Shown: positions 18,394 through 28,500 of the stretch, one piece after another
How positions within the stretch are numbered: the stretch's first letter is position 1
How the letters are laid out: the number at the start of each line of letters is the position of its first letter
Source: Microcoleus sp. FACHB-1515
Lineage (GTDB): Bacteria > Cyanobacteriota > Cyanobacteriia > Elainellales > Elainellaceae
DNA length: 64,000 nt
NCBI RefSeq assembly: GCF_014696105.1
Contig: NZ_JACJPO010000041.1
Location: 62,001 to 126,000, forward strand
Reading direction: 5' to 3'
Notes under the pieces: generated by a model
What the model was told of the DNA's origin: nothing
Databases searched by the model: none
The model's input: the letters and a program-made list of their open reading frames with translations, nothing else
Made by a program: the position numbers and the translations under genes

Positions 18394-19506
18394 ATGAACA
18401 CGAATCGTCAATCAAACAAGCGCTGGATGATCGCGATCGGCGCATCCGGAATTGCCGGATTTTTATGCGCTCCGCTGGCGCTTTATCTAGCCGCCAATCC
18501 TAATGCAATTAGCGAACAATTCGTCGATCGGGCAGAAGCTCAATCCACAGGCGGGTCGGTGGGCGGTTCGTCCAGTGGCTCAGCGGGTGGAACCACAAGC
18601 GGCGCAACGGGCGGAACCACAGGTAGCACAACAAGTGGAACTACAGGTGGAACCACGAGCGGAACCACAACCGGAACCACAGGTGCAACGACAACGGGCG
18701 GTTCCGTTGGCGGGCAAACCACAGGCGGCAGCACTACAGGCACCGGAAACACAGGGACAACGAACGGCACAACGACGACAGGCGGCAGTCAACCGTTGCA
18801 GCAGCCCAATCAGCCCGTCGGCGGCACAATCAACAGTGCGCCTCCGCTGTTGAACAGCCCCAGCACTACGGGAAATCCCGGAACGCAAACGAATACACCG
18901 GGCAGTACAACAGGCACAACTGGCACAACTGGCACAACTGGAAGTACAGGCACCACCAATAATCCAATTTCTCCGGCTGGAACCTCTAACTTCAACAACG
19001 GCACCAGCAACAACAGCTCGAACATTGGTACACCTCGCACAGGCGCAACCGGAAGCACAAGCACCCCCAACAACAGCGTCGTCAACGGTCGAGTTGTGAA
19101 CGGACAAACCACCGGACAAACAGGCACACAGGGCACGCTGTCGAATAACCTTGGCGTTGCAGGCGGTGGCGGAAACGCAGGTCGCGCTGCAACTCCCACT
19201 GTTGTCAGTCCTGGAGTTGCTGGCTCGCGCACAACCGCTCAAGCAGCCGGAACAGGTGCAGGCATTGCTCAAGCTCCCGCCACCACTGCCACAGGCACAA
19301 CCGGAGGCACAGCCGGAACGGGCGTCACTGGAACGACGACAGGCACAACTGGTGGAACAACTGGCGGGACAACTGGTGGTGCAACCGGAACTACCACATT
19401 CCCCACACCTGCTAACACCACTGGACAAACAGGCGGCACAACCTTCGACCAGACCACAACCACCACAAGCGTTCAAAACGGGCAGGCGGTTCGGGCACTC
19501 TGGTAG
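18394..19506 (+). CDS. Exported Gly/Thr-rich low-complexity protein
   Basis: 370 residues. A signal anchor (WMIAIGASGIAGFLCAPLALYL, about 11-32) is followed by some 325 residues made almost only of Gly, Thr, Ser, Asn and Ala in GTTGG/TTGTTG patterns, ending NGQAVRALW. A strong GGAGG (TGGAGGGAACGAA) precedes ATG 18394. It is probably a cell-surface or matrix protein; no enzymatic motif is present. Glycosylation on Thr/Ser is possible but only an inference. The simple repeats also keep long antisense frames open. Confidence 0.7.
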   Translation: MNTNRQSNKRWMIAIGASGIAGFLCAPLALYLAANPNAISEQFVDRAEAQSTGGSVGGSSSGSAGGTTSGATGGTTGSTTSGTTGGTTSGTTTGTTGATTTGGSVGGQTTGGSTTGTGNTGTTNGTTTTGGSQPLQQPNQPVGGTINSAPPLLNSPSTTGNPGTQTNTPGSTTGTTGTTGTTGSTGTTNNPISPAGTSNFNNGTSNNSSNIGTPRTGATGSTSTPNNSVVNGRVVNGQTTGQTGTQGTLSNNLGVAGGGGNAGRAATPTVVSPGVAGSRTTAQAAGTGAGIAQAPATTATGTTGGTAGTGVTGTTTGTTGGTTGGTTGGATGTTTFPTPANTTGQTGGTTFDQTTTTTSVQNGQAVRALW

Positions 19507-19636
19507 CGATCGAGGATCAGGGGTTAAGGCGTTGGAGGTGCTTTACCGAACTTCCCACCCCTGATTCCTCATTCTGAGTTACAGGTTTACTGGTAGGATG
19601 CAAGGCGTAGTGTAATCCACCCGACCTTCGCCTGCC

Positions 19637-20362
19637 GTGCCTAGAACTGTTATTGCCGGGAACTGGAAAATGTATAAAACTCAGGCGGAAACGCTGACGT
19701 TTCTGCATGGGTTAATGCCGCTGGTTGAGAAAATTCCAGAAGACCGGGAGCTTGTGATCTGTCCGACATTTACTTCGATCGCTGCGCTGTCAAAATCTTT
19801 ACACGGCAGTCGCATTCGTGTCGGCGCACAAAATATCCACTGGGAAGCCGCAGGCGCATACACAGGTGAAATTTCCGGCGACATGCTGCTGGAGTTGGGC
19901 GTGCGCTACGTCATCGTCGGCCACAGTGAACGCCGCGAATATTTTGGCGAAACAGATGCGAGCGTCAATCTGCGGCTGAAGGCCGCCCAGAAATACGGTA
20001 TCACCCCAATCCTTTGCGTTGGGGAAAATCGCCAGCAGCGCGTGAATGGCGAAACCGAAGCCATTATCTTTAAGCAGCTTGAGCAGGATTTGCAGGATGT
20101 CAATCAGCGCGATCTCGTGATTGCGTATGAACCAATTTGGGCGATCGGCACGGGCGACACCTGCGAATCGATCGAGGCCAATCGCGTCATCGGCTTGATC
20201 CGCAGCCGCCTCGACAATCTGGATGTTCCAATTCAGTACGGCGGTTCCGTCAAGCCCAACAACATCGATGAAATTATGGCGCAGCCGGAGATCAACGGCG
20301 CACTGGTCGGTGGAGCCAGCCTGGTTCCAGAAGATTTCGCTCGAATTGCGGCGTTTAAGTAG
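19637..20362 (+). CDS. tpiA: Triosephosphate isomerase
   Basis: 241 residues, the usual length for cyanobacteria. It interconverts dihydroxyacetone phosphate and glyceraldehyde 3-phosphate in glycolysis and the Calvin cycle. Catalytic residues are visible: Lys11 in AGNWKMYK, His96 in [11 protein letters not shown] and Glu165 in [11 protein letters not shown]. The phosphate-gripping end [10 protein letters not shown] and GALVGGAS is intact. The start is GTG 19637, fixed by the homologous N-terminus [10 protein letters not shown]. Confidence 0.97.
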   Translation: MPRTVIAGNWKMYKTQAETLTFLHGLMPLVEKIPEDRELVICPTFTSIAALSKSLHGSRIRVGAQNIHWEAAGAYTGEISGDMLLELGVRYVIVGHSERREYFGETDASVNLRLKAAQKYGITPILCVGENRQQRVNGETEAIIFKQLEQDLQDVNQRDLVIAYEPIWAIGTGDTCESIEANRVIGLIRSRLDNLDVPIQYGGSVKPNNIDEIMAQPEINGALVGGASLVPEDFARIAAFK

Positions 20363-20487
20363 GTTGGCGATCGCGTCTGCTCAAGTTGAAGTTTCAATCA
20401 GCGTTGAGCGATTGCACTGATGCAGTCGTCACACTTCCCGTTGCAGTGGCTATAAAGTATGGGAAGACCGCTCGCAATCGATCCGCT

Positions 20488-21795
20488 ATGCAACCAGAAT
20501 TCGATCGCCGCCGCGCCCAACTGATGGCAAAAATCGGCAAAGGTACGGCCATTTTTCGCAGCGCACCGCAAGCCGTGATGCACAACGATGTCGAATACAA
20601 CTTTCGGCAAGACAGCGACTTTTTTTACCTGACTGGATTTAATGAGCCGGAAGCCGTTGCCGTGCTTGCCCCGCATCACGAAGAACATCGATTTATTCTC
20701 TTCGTGCAGCCAAAAGATCCCGATCGCGAAACCTGGACGGGCTATCGCGTCGGCGTCGAAGCGGCCAAAGAGCAGTTCGGCGCAGATGTCGTCTATTCGA
20801 TCGCGGAACTGGACGAAAAACTGCCGCAGTATCTGGAAAAATCCGATCGCATCTACTACCGTTTGGGACGCGATCGAACGTTCAACGACAAAGTTCTCAA
20901 ACACTGGCAGCAGTTAATTCGCACCTATCCCAAACGGGGAACCGGGCCAGTGGCGATCGAAGATCCGGCAACGACGCTGCATCCGCTGCGGCTGATCAAA
21001 AGCGATGCGGAAATCGAATTGATGCGAAAAGCCGCGACCATTTCGGCAGAAGCGCACAATCGCGCTCGCGAGTTTGCTCGTCCGGGCTGCTTCGAGTATC
21101 AGGTGCAGGCCGAGATCGAGCATGTGTTTCGGATGCGTGGCGCGATCGGCGTAGCTTATCCGTCGATCGTTGCGTCGGGTGGCAATGCCTGCGTCCTGCA
21201 CTACACCGAAAATACGCGCCAGATGCAGGACGGCGACTTGCTGCTAATCGATGCAGGTTGCTCTTACAACTATTACAACGGCGACATTACGCGCACGTTT
21301 CCGATTAACGGTCAGTTTTCGCCAGAGCAAAAAGCGCTGTATGAAATTGTCCTGGAGGCACAGCTACAGGCGATCGCGCAAGTTCATCCCGGCAATCCCT
21401 ATAGTCAAATTCACGAAACGGCGGTGCGCGTGATTGTCGAGGGTTTGCTGGATTTGGGGTTGTTGCAGGGCGATCGCGACGAAATCATCAAAGAAGAAAA
21501 ATACAAGCCGTTCTACATGCACAAAACCGGACACTGGCTCGGCCTGGACGTGCATGATGTCGGCGTCTATCAGCATGGCGAAACGTCGCACACGCTGGAA
21601 CCCGGACAGGTGACGACCGTAGAACCGGGGATTTACATTGCCCCGACGATCAAGCCTGTGGAAGGCCAGCCCGAAGTTGATCCGCGCTGGCATGGCATCG
21701 GCATTCGGATCGAGGACGATGTGCTGGTGACGGCGGCAGGCCACGAGATTCTAACCTCGGACGTGCCAAAGTCTGTTGCTGAACTAGAGCGCTAA
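20488..21795 (+). CDS. pepP: Xaa-Pro aminopeptidase (M24B)
   Basis: 435 residues, cleaving N-terminal residues that precede proline. The N-terminal PepP domain (about 1-150) includes QDSDFFYLTGFNEPEAVAVL, and the pita-bread domain follows. Metal ligands are recognisable: Asp in LLIDAGCSYNYYNGD, Asp in DITRTFPING, His in HKTGHWLGLDVHDVG, and Glu in VEPGIY and RIEDDV. I chose ATG 20488 because homologs begin MQ-E--RRR-LM-KIG; the open frame extends to TTG 20386. Cytoplasmic. Confidence 0.92.
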   Translation: MQPEFDRRRAQLMAKIGKGTAIFRSAPQAVMHNDVEYNFRQDSDFFYLTGFNEPEAVAVLAPHHEEHRFILFVQPKDPDRETWTGYRVGVEAAKEQFGADVVYSIAELDEKLPQYLEKSDRIYYRLGRDRTFNDKVLKHWQQLIRTYPKRGTGPVAIEDPATTLHPLRLIKSDAEIELMRKAATISAEAHNRAREFARPGCFEYQVQAEIEHVFRMRGAIGVAYPSIVASGGNACVLHYTENTRQMQDGDLLLIDAGCSYNYYNGDITRTFPINGQFSPEQKALYEIVLEAQLQAIAQVHPGNPYSQIHETAVRVIVEGLLDLGLLQGDRDEIIKEEKYKPFYMHKTGHWLGLDVHDVGVYQHGETSHTLEPGQVTTVEPGIYIAPTIKPVEGQPEVDPRWHGIGIRIEDDVLVTAAGHEILTSDVPKSVAELER

Positions 21796-21817
21796 GCGTG
21801 ATTCGAGGAGGCTGCAA

Positions 21818-22375
21818 ATGATTCAAACACCCACGCTGACGATCGAGGAATTTCTCACCAGGCCGGAAACCAAACCTGCCAGCGAATACATCGACGGTCA
21901 AATTGTTCAAAAGCCAATGCCGCAGGGAAAACACAGCGCGATTCAAACGGAATTAGCAGCGGCAATTAATGCCGCTCTTAGGCGACAGCAAACGGCTCGC
22001 GCTTTCTCAGAGCTTCGCTGTACGTTTGGTGGGCGATCGATCGTCCCTGACATCTCAGTTTTTACCTGGAATCGCATTTTTCGAGACGAAGATGGCAGCG
22101 TTGCAAATGCTTTTTCGATCGCACCCGACTGGTCGATCGAAATTCTCTCGCCCGATCAAAGCCAAACCAAAGTGACGAAAAACATTCTGCACTGCTTGAA
22201 GCATCAAACTCAAATGGGCTGGCTGATTGATCCCGTTGAGCAGTCAGTTTTTGTTTATCGAAGCGATCGAGCAACGGAGGTTTTCGATCAGCCTGAAGCC
22301 CAATTACCCACACCCGAATTTGCCAAAGATTTCAGCCTGACTGTAGAAGCGTTGTTCGGCTGGCTACAAGACTGA
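21818..22375 (+). CDS. Uma2 family protein (DUF820, PD-(D/E)XK fold)
   Basis: 185 residues, of a family greatly expanded in cyanobacteria and predicted to have a restriction-endonuclease fold. The candidate active-site elements are Asp in VPDISVF and Glu in SIEILSPDQS, with a following Lys. Start ATG 21818 is preceded by GAGGAGG. It lies 22 nt after pepP and may be cotranscribed. The cellular role of Uma2 proteins is not established. Confidence 0.85.
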   Translation: MIQTPTLTIEEFLTRPETKPASEYIDGQIVQKPMPQGKHSAIQTELAAAINAALRRQQTARAFSELRCTFGGRSIVPDISVFTWNRIFRDEDGSVANAFSIAPDWSIEILSPDQSQTKVTKNILHCLKHQTQMGWLIDPVEQSVFVYRSDRATEVFDQPEAQLPTPEFAKDFSLTVEALFGWLQD

Positions 22376-22399
22376 AGAATTAGCCTAAAGGCGGCGCGG

Positions 22400-24232
22400 C
22401 TATCGATAGCCTGCGGCTTGCAGCGAGAACAGACGGGCATAGCGTCCTTCGGCTTTGAGCAGTTGTTCGTGCGTGCCCTGTTCGATCGATTCGCCGTTCG
22501 CCAAAACCATAATTTGGTCGGCCATGCGGACGGTCGAAAAGCGGTGCGAAATGAGGATCGCCATTTGATTTTGCGTCACGGCGCGGAACTGCTCAAAGAT
22601 TTGCACTTCCGCTTCGGCATCAACGGCAGAAGTCGGCTCATCGAGAATCAAAATGTCGGCACTCGATCGCATAAACGCCCGTGAAAGCGCGATTTTTTGC
22701 CACTGTCCGCCCGACAGTTCGCGGCCTTTTTGGAACCAGCGGCCAAGCTGCGTGTGATAGCCTTCCGGCAGTTCTTCGATGAACGATCGCGCCGTGCCTT
22801 TGATCGCGGCATCCTGCCAGCGGTTTTCGTCGTCAATGTGGCGGACATCCCCGATGCCGACATTTTCCCCGACGATGAACTGATAGCGAGCGAAGTTTTG
22901 AAAGATCACGCCGATGCGTCGTTGCAGCGTGTCGAGATCCCACTCCTCTAAGTTGCGTCCGTCCAGCAGAATCCGTCCCGAATCTGGACTGTAAAGGCGC
23001 GTCAGCAGCTTGATCAGCGTCGTTTTTCCCGATCCGTTTTCGCCCACGATCGCCAGTTTTTCACCCGGACGCAGATGCAGCGACACGTTTTTCAAGGCGG
23101 GTCGATCGCTGCCCGGATAGGTGAAGCTGACCGACTCAAACCGCAGGCCATCGCTCGGATCGTGTCCCCATTTGGCGTATCCGGTTGGTTCAGGGACTTC
23201 CTGTTCTAGATATTCGTACAGCGTTGAAAGGTAAAGGCTATCTTCATACATGCCGCCGATCGACGTGAGCAAACCGGAAAACGTCGATTGTCCCTGCCGA
23301 AACACAACCAGATACATCGTCAAATCGCCCAGCGTAATGCGTCCCGCGATCGCTTCGACCACAATCCAAACATATGCGCCGTAAAAGGCGATCGTGCTGA
23401 GCAGACCGAGGCCATAGCTCCAGATTGTGCGGCGGATGGCGAGGTTGCGGTCTTCTGAATAGAGGCGATTGAAAATGTTGCGGTAGCGATCGAGCAGCAT
23501 CGAGCCAAGCTGATACAGCTTCACTTCCATGACAGAATTTTCGTTGCCCAGCAGCCATTCGAGATACTGCTGCTGCCGCGCTTCTGGCGCTCTCCAGCGA
23601 AACAAACGGAACGCTTCGCCCGCAAATTTCGTTTCGGCCACAAATGCGGGAATCGCCGCAATCACCAGAATCAGCACTGCCCAAACGGAAAAATTCAGCA
23701 GCAAGCCGCCGAATGTAATCAGCGATAGCGTACTTTGAACGAGGCCAAAGGTGCGAGTCACCAAGCTCAGCGGTCGGCTGGATGCTTCCCGTCTGGCTCT
23801 GGTCATTTTGTCGTAGAATTCCGAGTCTTCAAAGAAAGCCAAACTCAGCGTTAAGGCTTTCGCCAAAATCAAAACATTCACCTTGTAGCCCAGCAGCATT
23901 CGCAGCATCGACTGACCCAAAGACAAGCCTTGATTTGCGCCGGACTGCAAGGCCACCAGTACCCCTTCGATCGCCAAATATCCCAACGCAGACCAGCGAT
24001 CGCTCACCGTTCCCGACTGCGCCGCCACAACGACGCCATCGACAATCAGCTTGCCGACATACGCGATCGCCGCAGGCAGCAAGCCGCCGATTAGCGTGAG
24101 AACGGCAATCAAAACGGTGAGCAGGCGATCGGTTTCCCACACGAGGGCGATCGCTCGACCGCAATATTGAAAAATTGAAAGAAATTGTTGAAGTTTACGA
24201 GGCTGAGAAGCTTGAGCAGAATCGATCGTCAT
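22400..24232 (-). CDS. ABC transporter, fused permease and ATPase (exporter type)
   Basis: 610 residues: an N-terminal region with about six membrane helices (30-330), then a nucleotide-binding domain with Walker A GENGSGKTT, signature LSGGQWQK and Walker B ILILDEPTSA. It is a half-transporter that would work as a homodimer. The substrate cannot be inferred; relatives of this shape move lipids, peptides or drugs. The frame is open 7 codons upstream (TTG 24253), but ATG 24232 (MTIDSAQASQ) is preferred. It converges with the Uma2 gene and has no obvious operon partner. Confidence 0.88.
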   Translation of the reverse strand: MTIDSAQASQPRKLQQFLSIFQYCGRAIALVWETDRLLTVLIAVLTLIGGLLPAAIAYVGKLIVDGVVVAAQSGTVSDRWSALGYLAIEGVLVALQSGANQGLSLGQSMLRMLLGYKVNVLILAKALTLSLAFFEDSEFYDKMTRARREASSRPLSLVTRTFGLVQSTLSLITFGGLLLNFSVWAVLILVIAAIPAFVAETKFAGEAFRLFRWRAPEARQQQYLEWLLGNENSVMEVKLYQLGSMLLDRYRNIFNRLYSEDRNLAIRRTIWSYGLGLLSTIAFYGAYVWIVVEAIAGRITLGDLTMYLVVFRQGQSTFSGLLTSIGGMYEDSLYLSTLYEYLEQEVPEPTGYAKWGHDPSDGLRFESVSFTYPGSDRPALKNVSLHLRPGEKLAIVGENGSGKTTLIKLLTRLYSPDSGRILLDGRNLEEWDLDTLQRRIGVIFQNFARYQFIVGENVGIGDVRHIDDENRWQDAAIKGTARSFIEELPEGYHTQLGRWFQKGRELSGGQWQKIALSRAFMRSSADILILDEPTSAVDAEAEVQIFEQFRAVTQNQMAILISHRFSTVRMADQIMVLANGESIEQGTHEQLLKAEGRYARLFSLQAAGYR

Positions 24233-24495
24233 ATGTCTACAATAGCGTGCCAATTGATGCCCGGAATGCGATCGAACCTGTCGAAAAAGCTGAGATCAAA
24301 CGGCGATTGGAAAGTTGAAAAATCAGGCGATCGCTGCAATTGATTTCAGCTTCAAATCAAAATTCTCCGCATCATTTACTTTCTGCGTCTCTTGACAGAC
24401 CGGATGTAATTTCAAGCTCGTCCTTCTTGAAGAGGTGCAAGTAAAACCGCGACGGTTACTATCGAAGCAAATGTTTGGGAAGGAGCAAGTTAACA

Positions 24496-25380
24496 ATGAG
24501 CGAAGAAAACAAAGAAAAAGGCTTTGGATTTACTGACCCGACCGATTCCAATCCCGACCCGATTACGGGTGAACCGGGCGCACATCCGGTTGGAACAGGC
24601 ATTGGGGCAGCAGGCGCAGGCGCAGCAGGCGCGGCGATCGGCGGCGTGGTCGGTGGCCCGATTGGAGCAGTGGTCGGTGCAGCGATCGGCAGCGTGGTCG
24701 GCGGTTTGGTCGGCAAAGGCGCGGCTGAAGCCGTAAACCCCACGCAGGAAGATGAATATTGGCGATCGAACCATACGAGCCGCAGCTACGTCGAGAAAGA
24801 CCGCACCTATGACGATTACGCTCCAGCCTACAAAGCGGGCTACGAAGGCTTTGGACGCTATGGCGACAGCGAAAAAACTTTTGAAGAAGTTGAGCCAGAT
24901 CTCAAGCGCGACTACGAAGCCACGCACGCCACAGCGGGAACCGCAATGCCCTGGGAAAAAGCTCGCGAAGCCAGCCGTGATGCTTACATGCGCTTGTATG
25001 AAGAGCGGATTGTTGCCAACAAAACTCGCCAAAAAGCAGGTGAAGTGGCGATCGGCAAGCATGTCGAAACTGAAACGGCACATGTCGCAGTTCCCGTTGA
25101 GAAAGAGCGCGTTGTGATTGAGCGCGTGCAGCCGACTGAGACGCGCGTTGCGGCTGATGCCGACTTTGGAACCAACCAAGTCGCTCGTGTCGAAGTGTAT
25201 GAAGAAGCGGCTGATATTCAGAAGGAAGCGTTTGTGCGCGAAGAAGTGCGCGTCCGCAAAGAAGTCGATCGCGAAACGGTCGAAGCCGAAGAAACGATTC
25301 GTCGCGAAGAACTCGACATCGACACGCAGGGCAATCCGGTTGTCAACCGCACGATCGACGGACAAACCGATCGCATCTAG
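24496..25380 (+). CDS. Glycine-zipper plus YsnF/AvaK (DUF2382) stress protein
   Basis: 294 residues. Residues 33-82 form a Gly/Ala zipper (GAAGAGAAGAAIGGVVGGPIG, with further GxxxG repeats) that could insert in or pack on membranes. The central part is charged and Tyr-rich. The C-terminal third (VPVEKERVVIERVQPTETR and EAFVREEVRVRKEVDRETVE) is the DUF2382 domain seen in Bacillus YsnF and Anabaena AvaK, proteins linked to stress or akinetes. Start ATG 24496 has GGAAGGAG upstream. Confidence 0.85.
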   Translation: MSEENKEKGFGFTDPTDSNPDPITGEPGAHPVGTGIGAAGAGAAGAAIGGVVGGPIGAVVGAAIGSVVGGLVGKGAAEAVNPTQEDEYWRSNHTSRSYVEKDRTYDDYAPAYKAGYEGFGRYGDSEKTFEEVEPDLKRDYEATHATAGTAMPWEKAREASRDAYMRLYEERIVANKTRQKAGEVAIGKHVETETAHVAVPVEKERVVIERVQPTETRVAADADFGTNQVARVEVYEEAADIQKEAFVREEVRVRKEVDRETVEAEETIRREELDIDTQGNPVVNRTIDGQTDRI

Positions 25381-25404
25381 CGTCTAGCACTCGTTTACTT
25401 CTCA

Positions 25405-25433
25405 AGGTGGTCTGCACAACAGGCCGCCTTTTT
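25405..25433 (+). terminator. Rho-independent terminator after the DUF2382 gene
   Basis: AGGTGGTCTG pairs with CAGGCCGCCT, allowing two G-U pairs, around CACAA, followed by TTTT. It lies 24 nt after the stop codon. Confidence 0.8.
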
Positions 25434-25514
25434 GCGTTTCTATGGTTGATTTGCGATCGCCCTTTAGAATGAGGACAATAGCAGAAATTTACCTGAATCT
25501 TCTCGATCGCGCCT

Positions 25515-28500
25515 GTGGACGAACTCTTAAACCCTGTCGCTTGCCAGCTCGATCGCTCAATCTTGGCTGTTCCAAAAACTGCAATGGTCATGCAGCGGGC
25601 GGACGGCTCGATCGAAGCGTGTAACGCTAGTGCCGAGACGATTTTGGGCTGGACGCTAAAGCAAATGCAGGGCTGGAGTTCGATCGATTTTTCCACACAG
25701 GCCATTCATCCCAATGGAGCGCCCTTTCCCGGTGAAACGCATCCGGCAATGGAAACGCTGCGGACGGGCTTGCCCTGTCAAAATGTGATGATGGGGCTGT
25801 ATCGACCAGACGGTGGCTTGGTCTGGCTGCTGATCGATTCGCAACCGCTGTTTCAACGGACAGCCCGGACTCGCCCGGATGCCGTAATCGTCACGTTTGC
25901 CGATGTGACTCAGCAGATTCAGGCAAATGCAGCCCAACTCGTCACGATGCAAGGAAACCAGCCGATGCTCGAATCGCTGCGGCAAAATCAGCAGTTCACC
26001 GACCATCTGATCAATACGATTCCCGGTGTTTTGCATTTGATTGATGTGATGACGGGGCAAACGCTGTATGTCAGCGAGCAGGCGAGAAATTTGCTCGGCT
26101 ATGCACCCGAACAAGTAATGGAGCCGGGTTTTATGGCGCGGGTGATGCACCCAGATGATCGCGCTCGTTTACCTCAGCATTTCGATCGCCTTCAGGCTGC
26201 GCCGGATAATCTGCTGGTGTCGATCGAATATCGAATGCGGCACGCGAATGGCGAATGGCGGTGGTTTTCCAGCCAAGATCGCGTGTTTACTCGCACGCCA
26301 GATGGAAAAGTGCAGCAGGTGTTGGGGATCTCGCAGGATATTAGCGATCGAAAACAATCTGAATTCGATTTGCAGCGCAGTGAAATTACTGCACAACAGC
26401 AGCTTGCCGAACTGGAATTTATTTATGCAACTGCACCGATCGGCTTGTGCTTTCTCGACACGAATTTTCGCTTTGTACGCATCAACGATCATCTCGCGGA
26501 AATCAACGGTCTGCCTGCGGCTGAGCATATTGGACGGACAATCCGCGAGATCATTCCCGAAATGGCCGACCAGCTTGAACCGCTGTATCGTCAGGTGCTG
26601 GAAACGGGCAAACCGATTCTCAATCTGGAAGTGAGCGGCACCAATCGCGCTCAGCCCGGCGTGCTGCGCGACTGGCTGGTGAGCTACTATCCAATGCAGC
26701 AAGGCGATCGCGCCATTGGCATCAACGTGATGGTGCAGGAAATTACCGATCGCCGCCGCAATCAAGAAGCGTTGCGTCAGCGCGAACAGCGGCTCAGCAT
26801 CGCCACTAGCGCGGCAGGACTGGGCATTTTTGATTGGGACATGGTCAATGACATCGTGGTTTGGGAAAACCAGCGGATGTATGAAATTTTCGGTCAGCCG
26901 CCGGACGATCTCGCGCCGAGCAAAGCAGAATTTTTCAGCAGAATTATTCACCCGGACGATCGCGCCACCTTCGAGCAGGATATCGCCGCTGGCTTGCAAT
27001 CTGGCACTGGCTTTCATACGGTCTATCGCATTTGCCGTCCAGATGGAGAATGGCGCTGGATCGAGGCGAACGGCCAGTTTACGCTGGCTCCAGACCAAAC
27101 GCCCGTCCGAATGCTTGGCGTGGTGCGCGACATTACGCATCGCAAGCAGGCCGAAATCGCGCTGCAAGAAAGCGAACGCCGCTTTCGGGTGCTGGCTGAC
27201 AGCGCCCCCACTTTAATCTGGGTGAACAACACAGGCGGTGGCTGCGAATATGTTAACCGCCAATATCTAGAGTTTTTTGACAAAACGCTGGCAGAAGTTC
27301 AAGGATTTGGCTGGACGCTGAATTTGCATCCAGACGATGAGGAAGCGTATGTGTCGGCTTATCTGGCTGCCCTGCGCGATCGATTGCCGTTTCAAGCGCA
27401 AACGCGAGTCAAACGTGCTGACGGGCAATATCGCTGGATCGAATCTTACGCCTTGCCGCGCTTTGATGAATCTGGCGAATTTTTAGGCTATTCCGGCATC
27501 AGCTTTGACATTAGCGATCGCAAACAAATCGAAATTGCGCTGCACCAAAGCAACGCCATTCTCAACACGATTAACGAGTCCACCACAACGCTGATCTATG
27601 TCAAAGATTGCGACGGGCGAATGCTGCTGGCAAACTCTGCCGCGATCGCGGCGATCGGCAAGCCGGAAGCAGACGTGATCGGCAAAACCGCGCTGGAGTT
27701 TTGCCAGCCTCGCGAAGCTGCCGAGCAAATCATGGCAAACGATCGCTTGATAATAGACAGCGGCGAAACCCTTCAGTTTGAGGAAATTCTGGAAATGTCC
27801 GATCGCCGCACCGTCTATCTCTCGGTGAAATCGCCGTATCGCGACGAGCAGGGCAATGTGATCGGGCTGATTGGCATTTCGACGGATATTAGCGATCGCA
27901 AACAGGCCGAAGCGGATTTACGCAATAGCGAAGCTCGCTACCGAATTTTGGCCGAAGCGATTCCGCAATTTGTGTTTGTGACGACGCCCGACGGTCAAAA
28001 CGAATATGTCAACCAGCAGTTTTGCCGCTATACCGGACTGGATCAGGAACAACTATTGGGATCGGGCTGGCTGGCGATCGTCCATCCCGACGACCTCGAA
28101 ACGGCGTACAAGCGCTGGTTCACTGCTGTACAAACGGGCAGCTTCTACGAAGTGGAATATCGCTTTCGCAGCGCCGAGGGGCAATATCGCTGGTTTCTTG
28201 GACAGGGCATTCCGCTCAAAGATGACCAAGGCTGCGTTGTCAAGTGGTTTGGAACCTGCACGGACATTCACGAGCAAAAGCAAATTGAAGTGGAGCGATC
28301 GCGCCTGCTTGCCCAAGAGCAAGCCGCTCGTGAACAAGCCGAGACCGCCAACCGCATCAAAGACGAATTTCTTGCCATTCTGTCACACGAGCTTCGCACG
28401 CCGCTCAACCCGATTTTGGGCTGGTCAAAGCTGCTGCAAACGCGCTCCTTTGCGCCAGACAAGCGCAACGCCGCCCTCGCCACGATCGAGCGCAACGCGC

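Noticed and set aside
18580-19476. 298-codon open frame antisense to the Gly/Thr-rich gene, Cys-rich
   Set aside because: It arises from the complement of GGN/ACN repeats; the sense frame has the signal peptide and ribosome site.
26169-27167. 332-codon frame antisense to the hybrid kinase
   Set aside because: Shadow of PAS-domain coding sequence; no start context.
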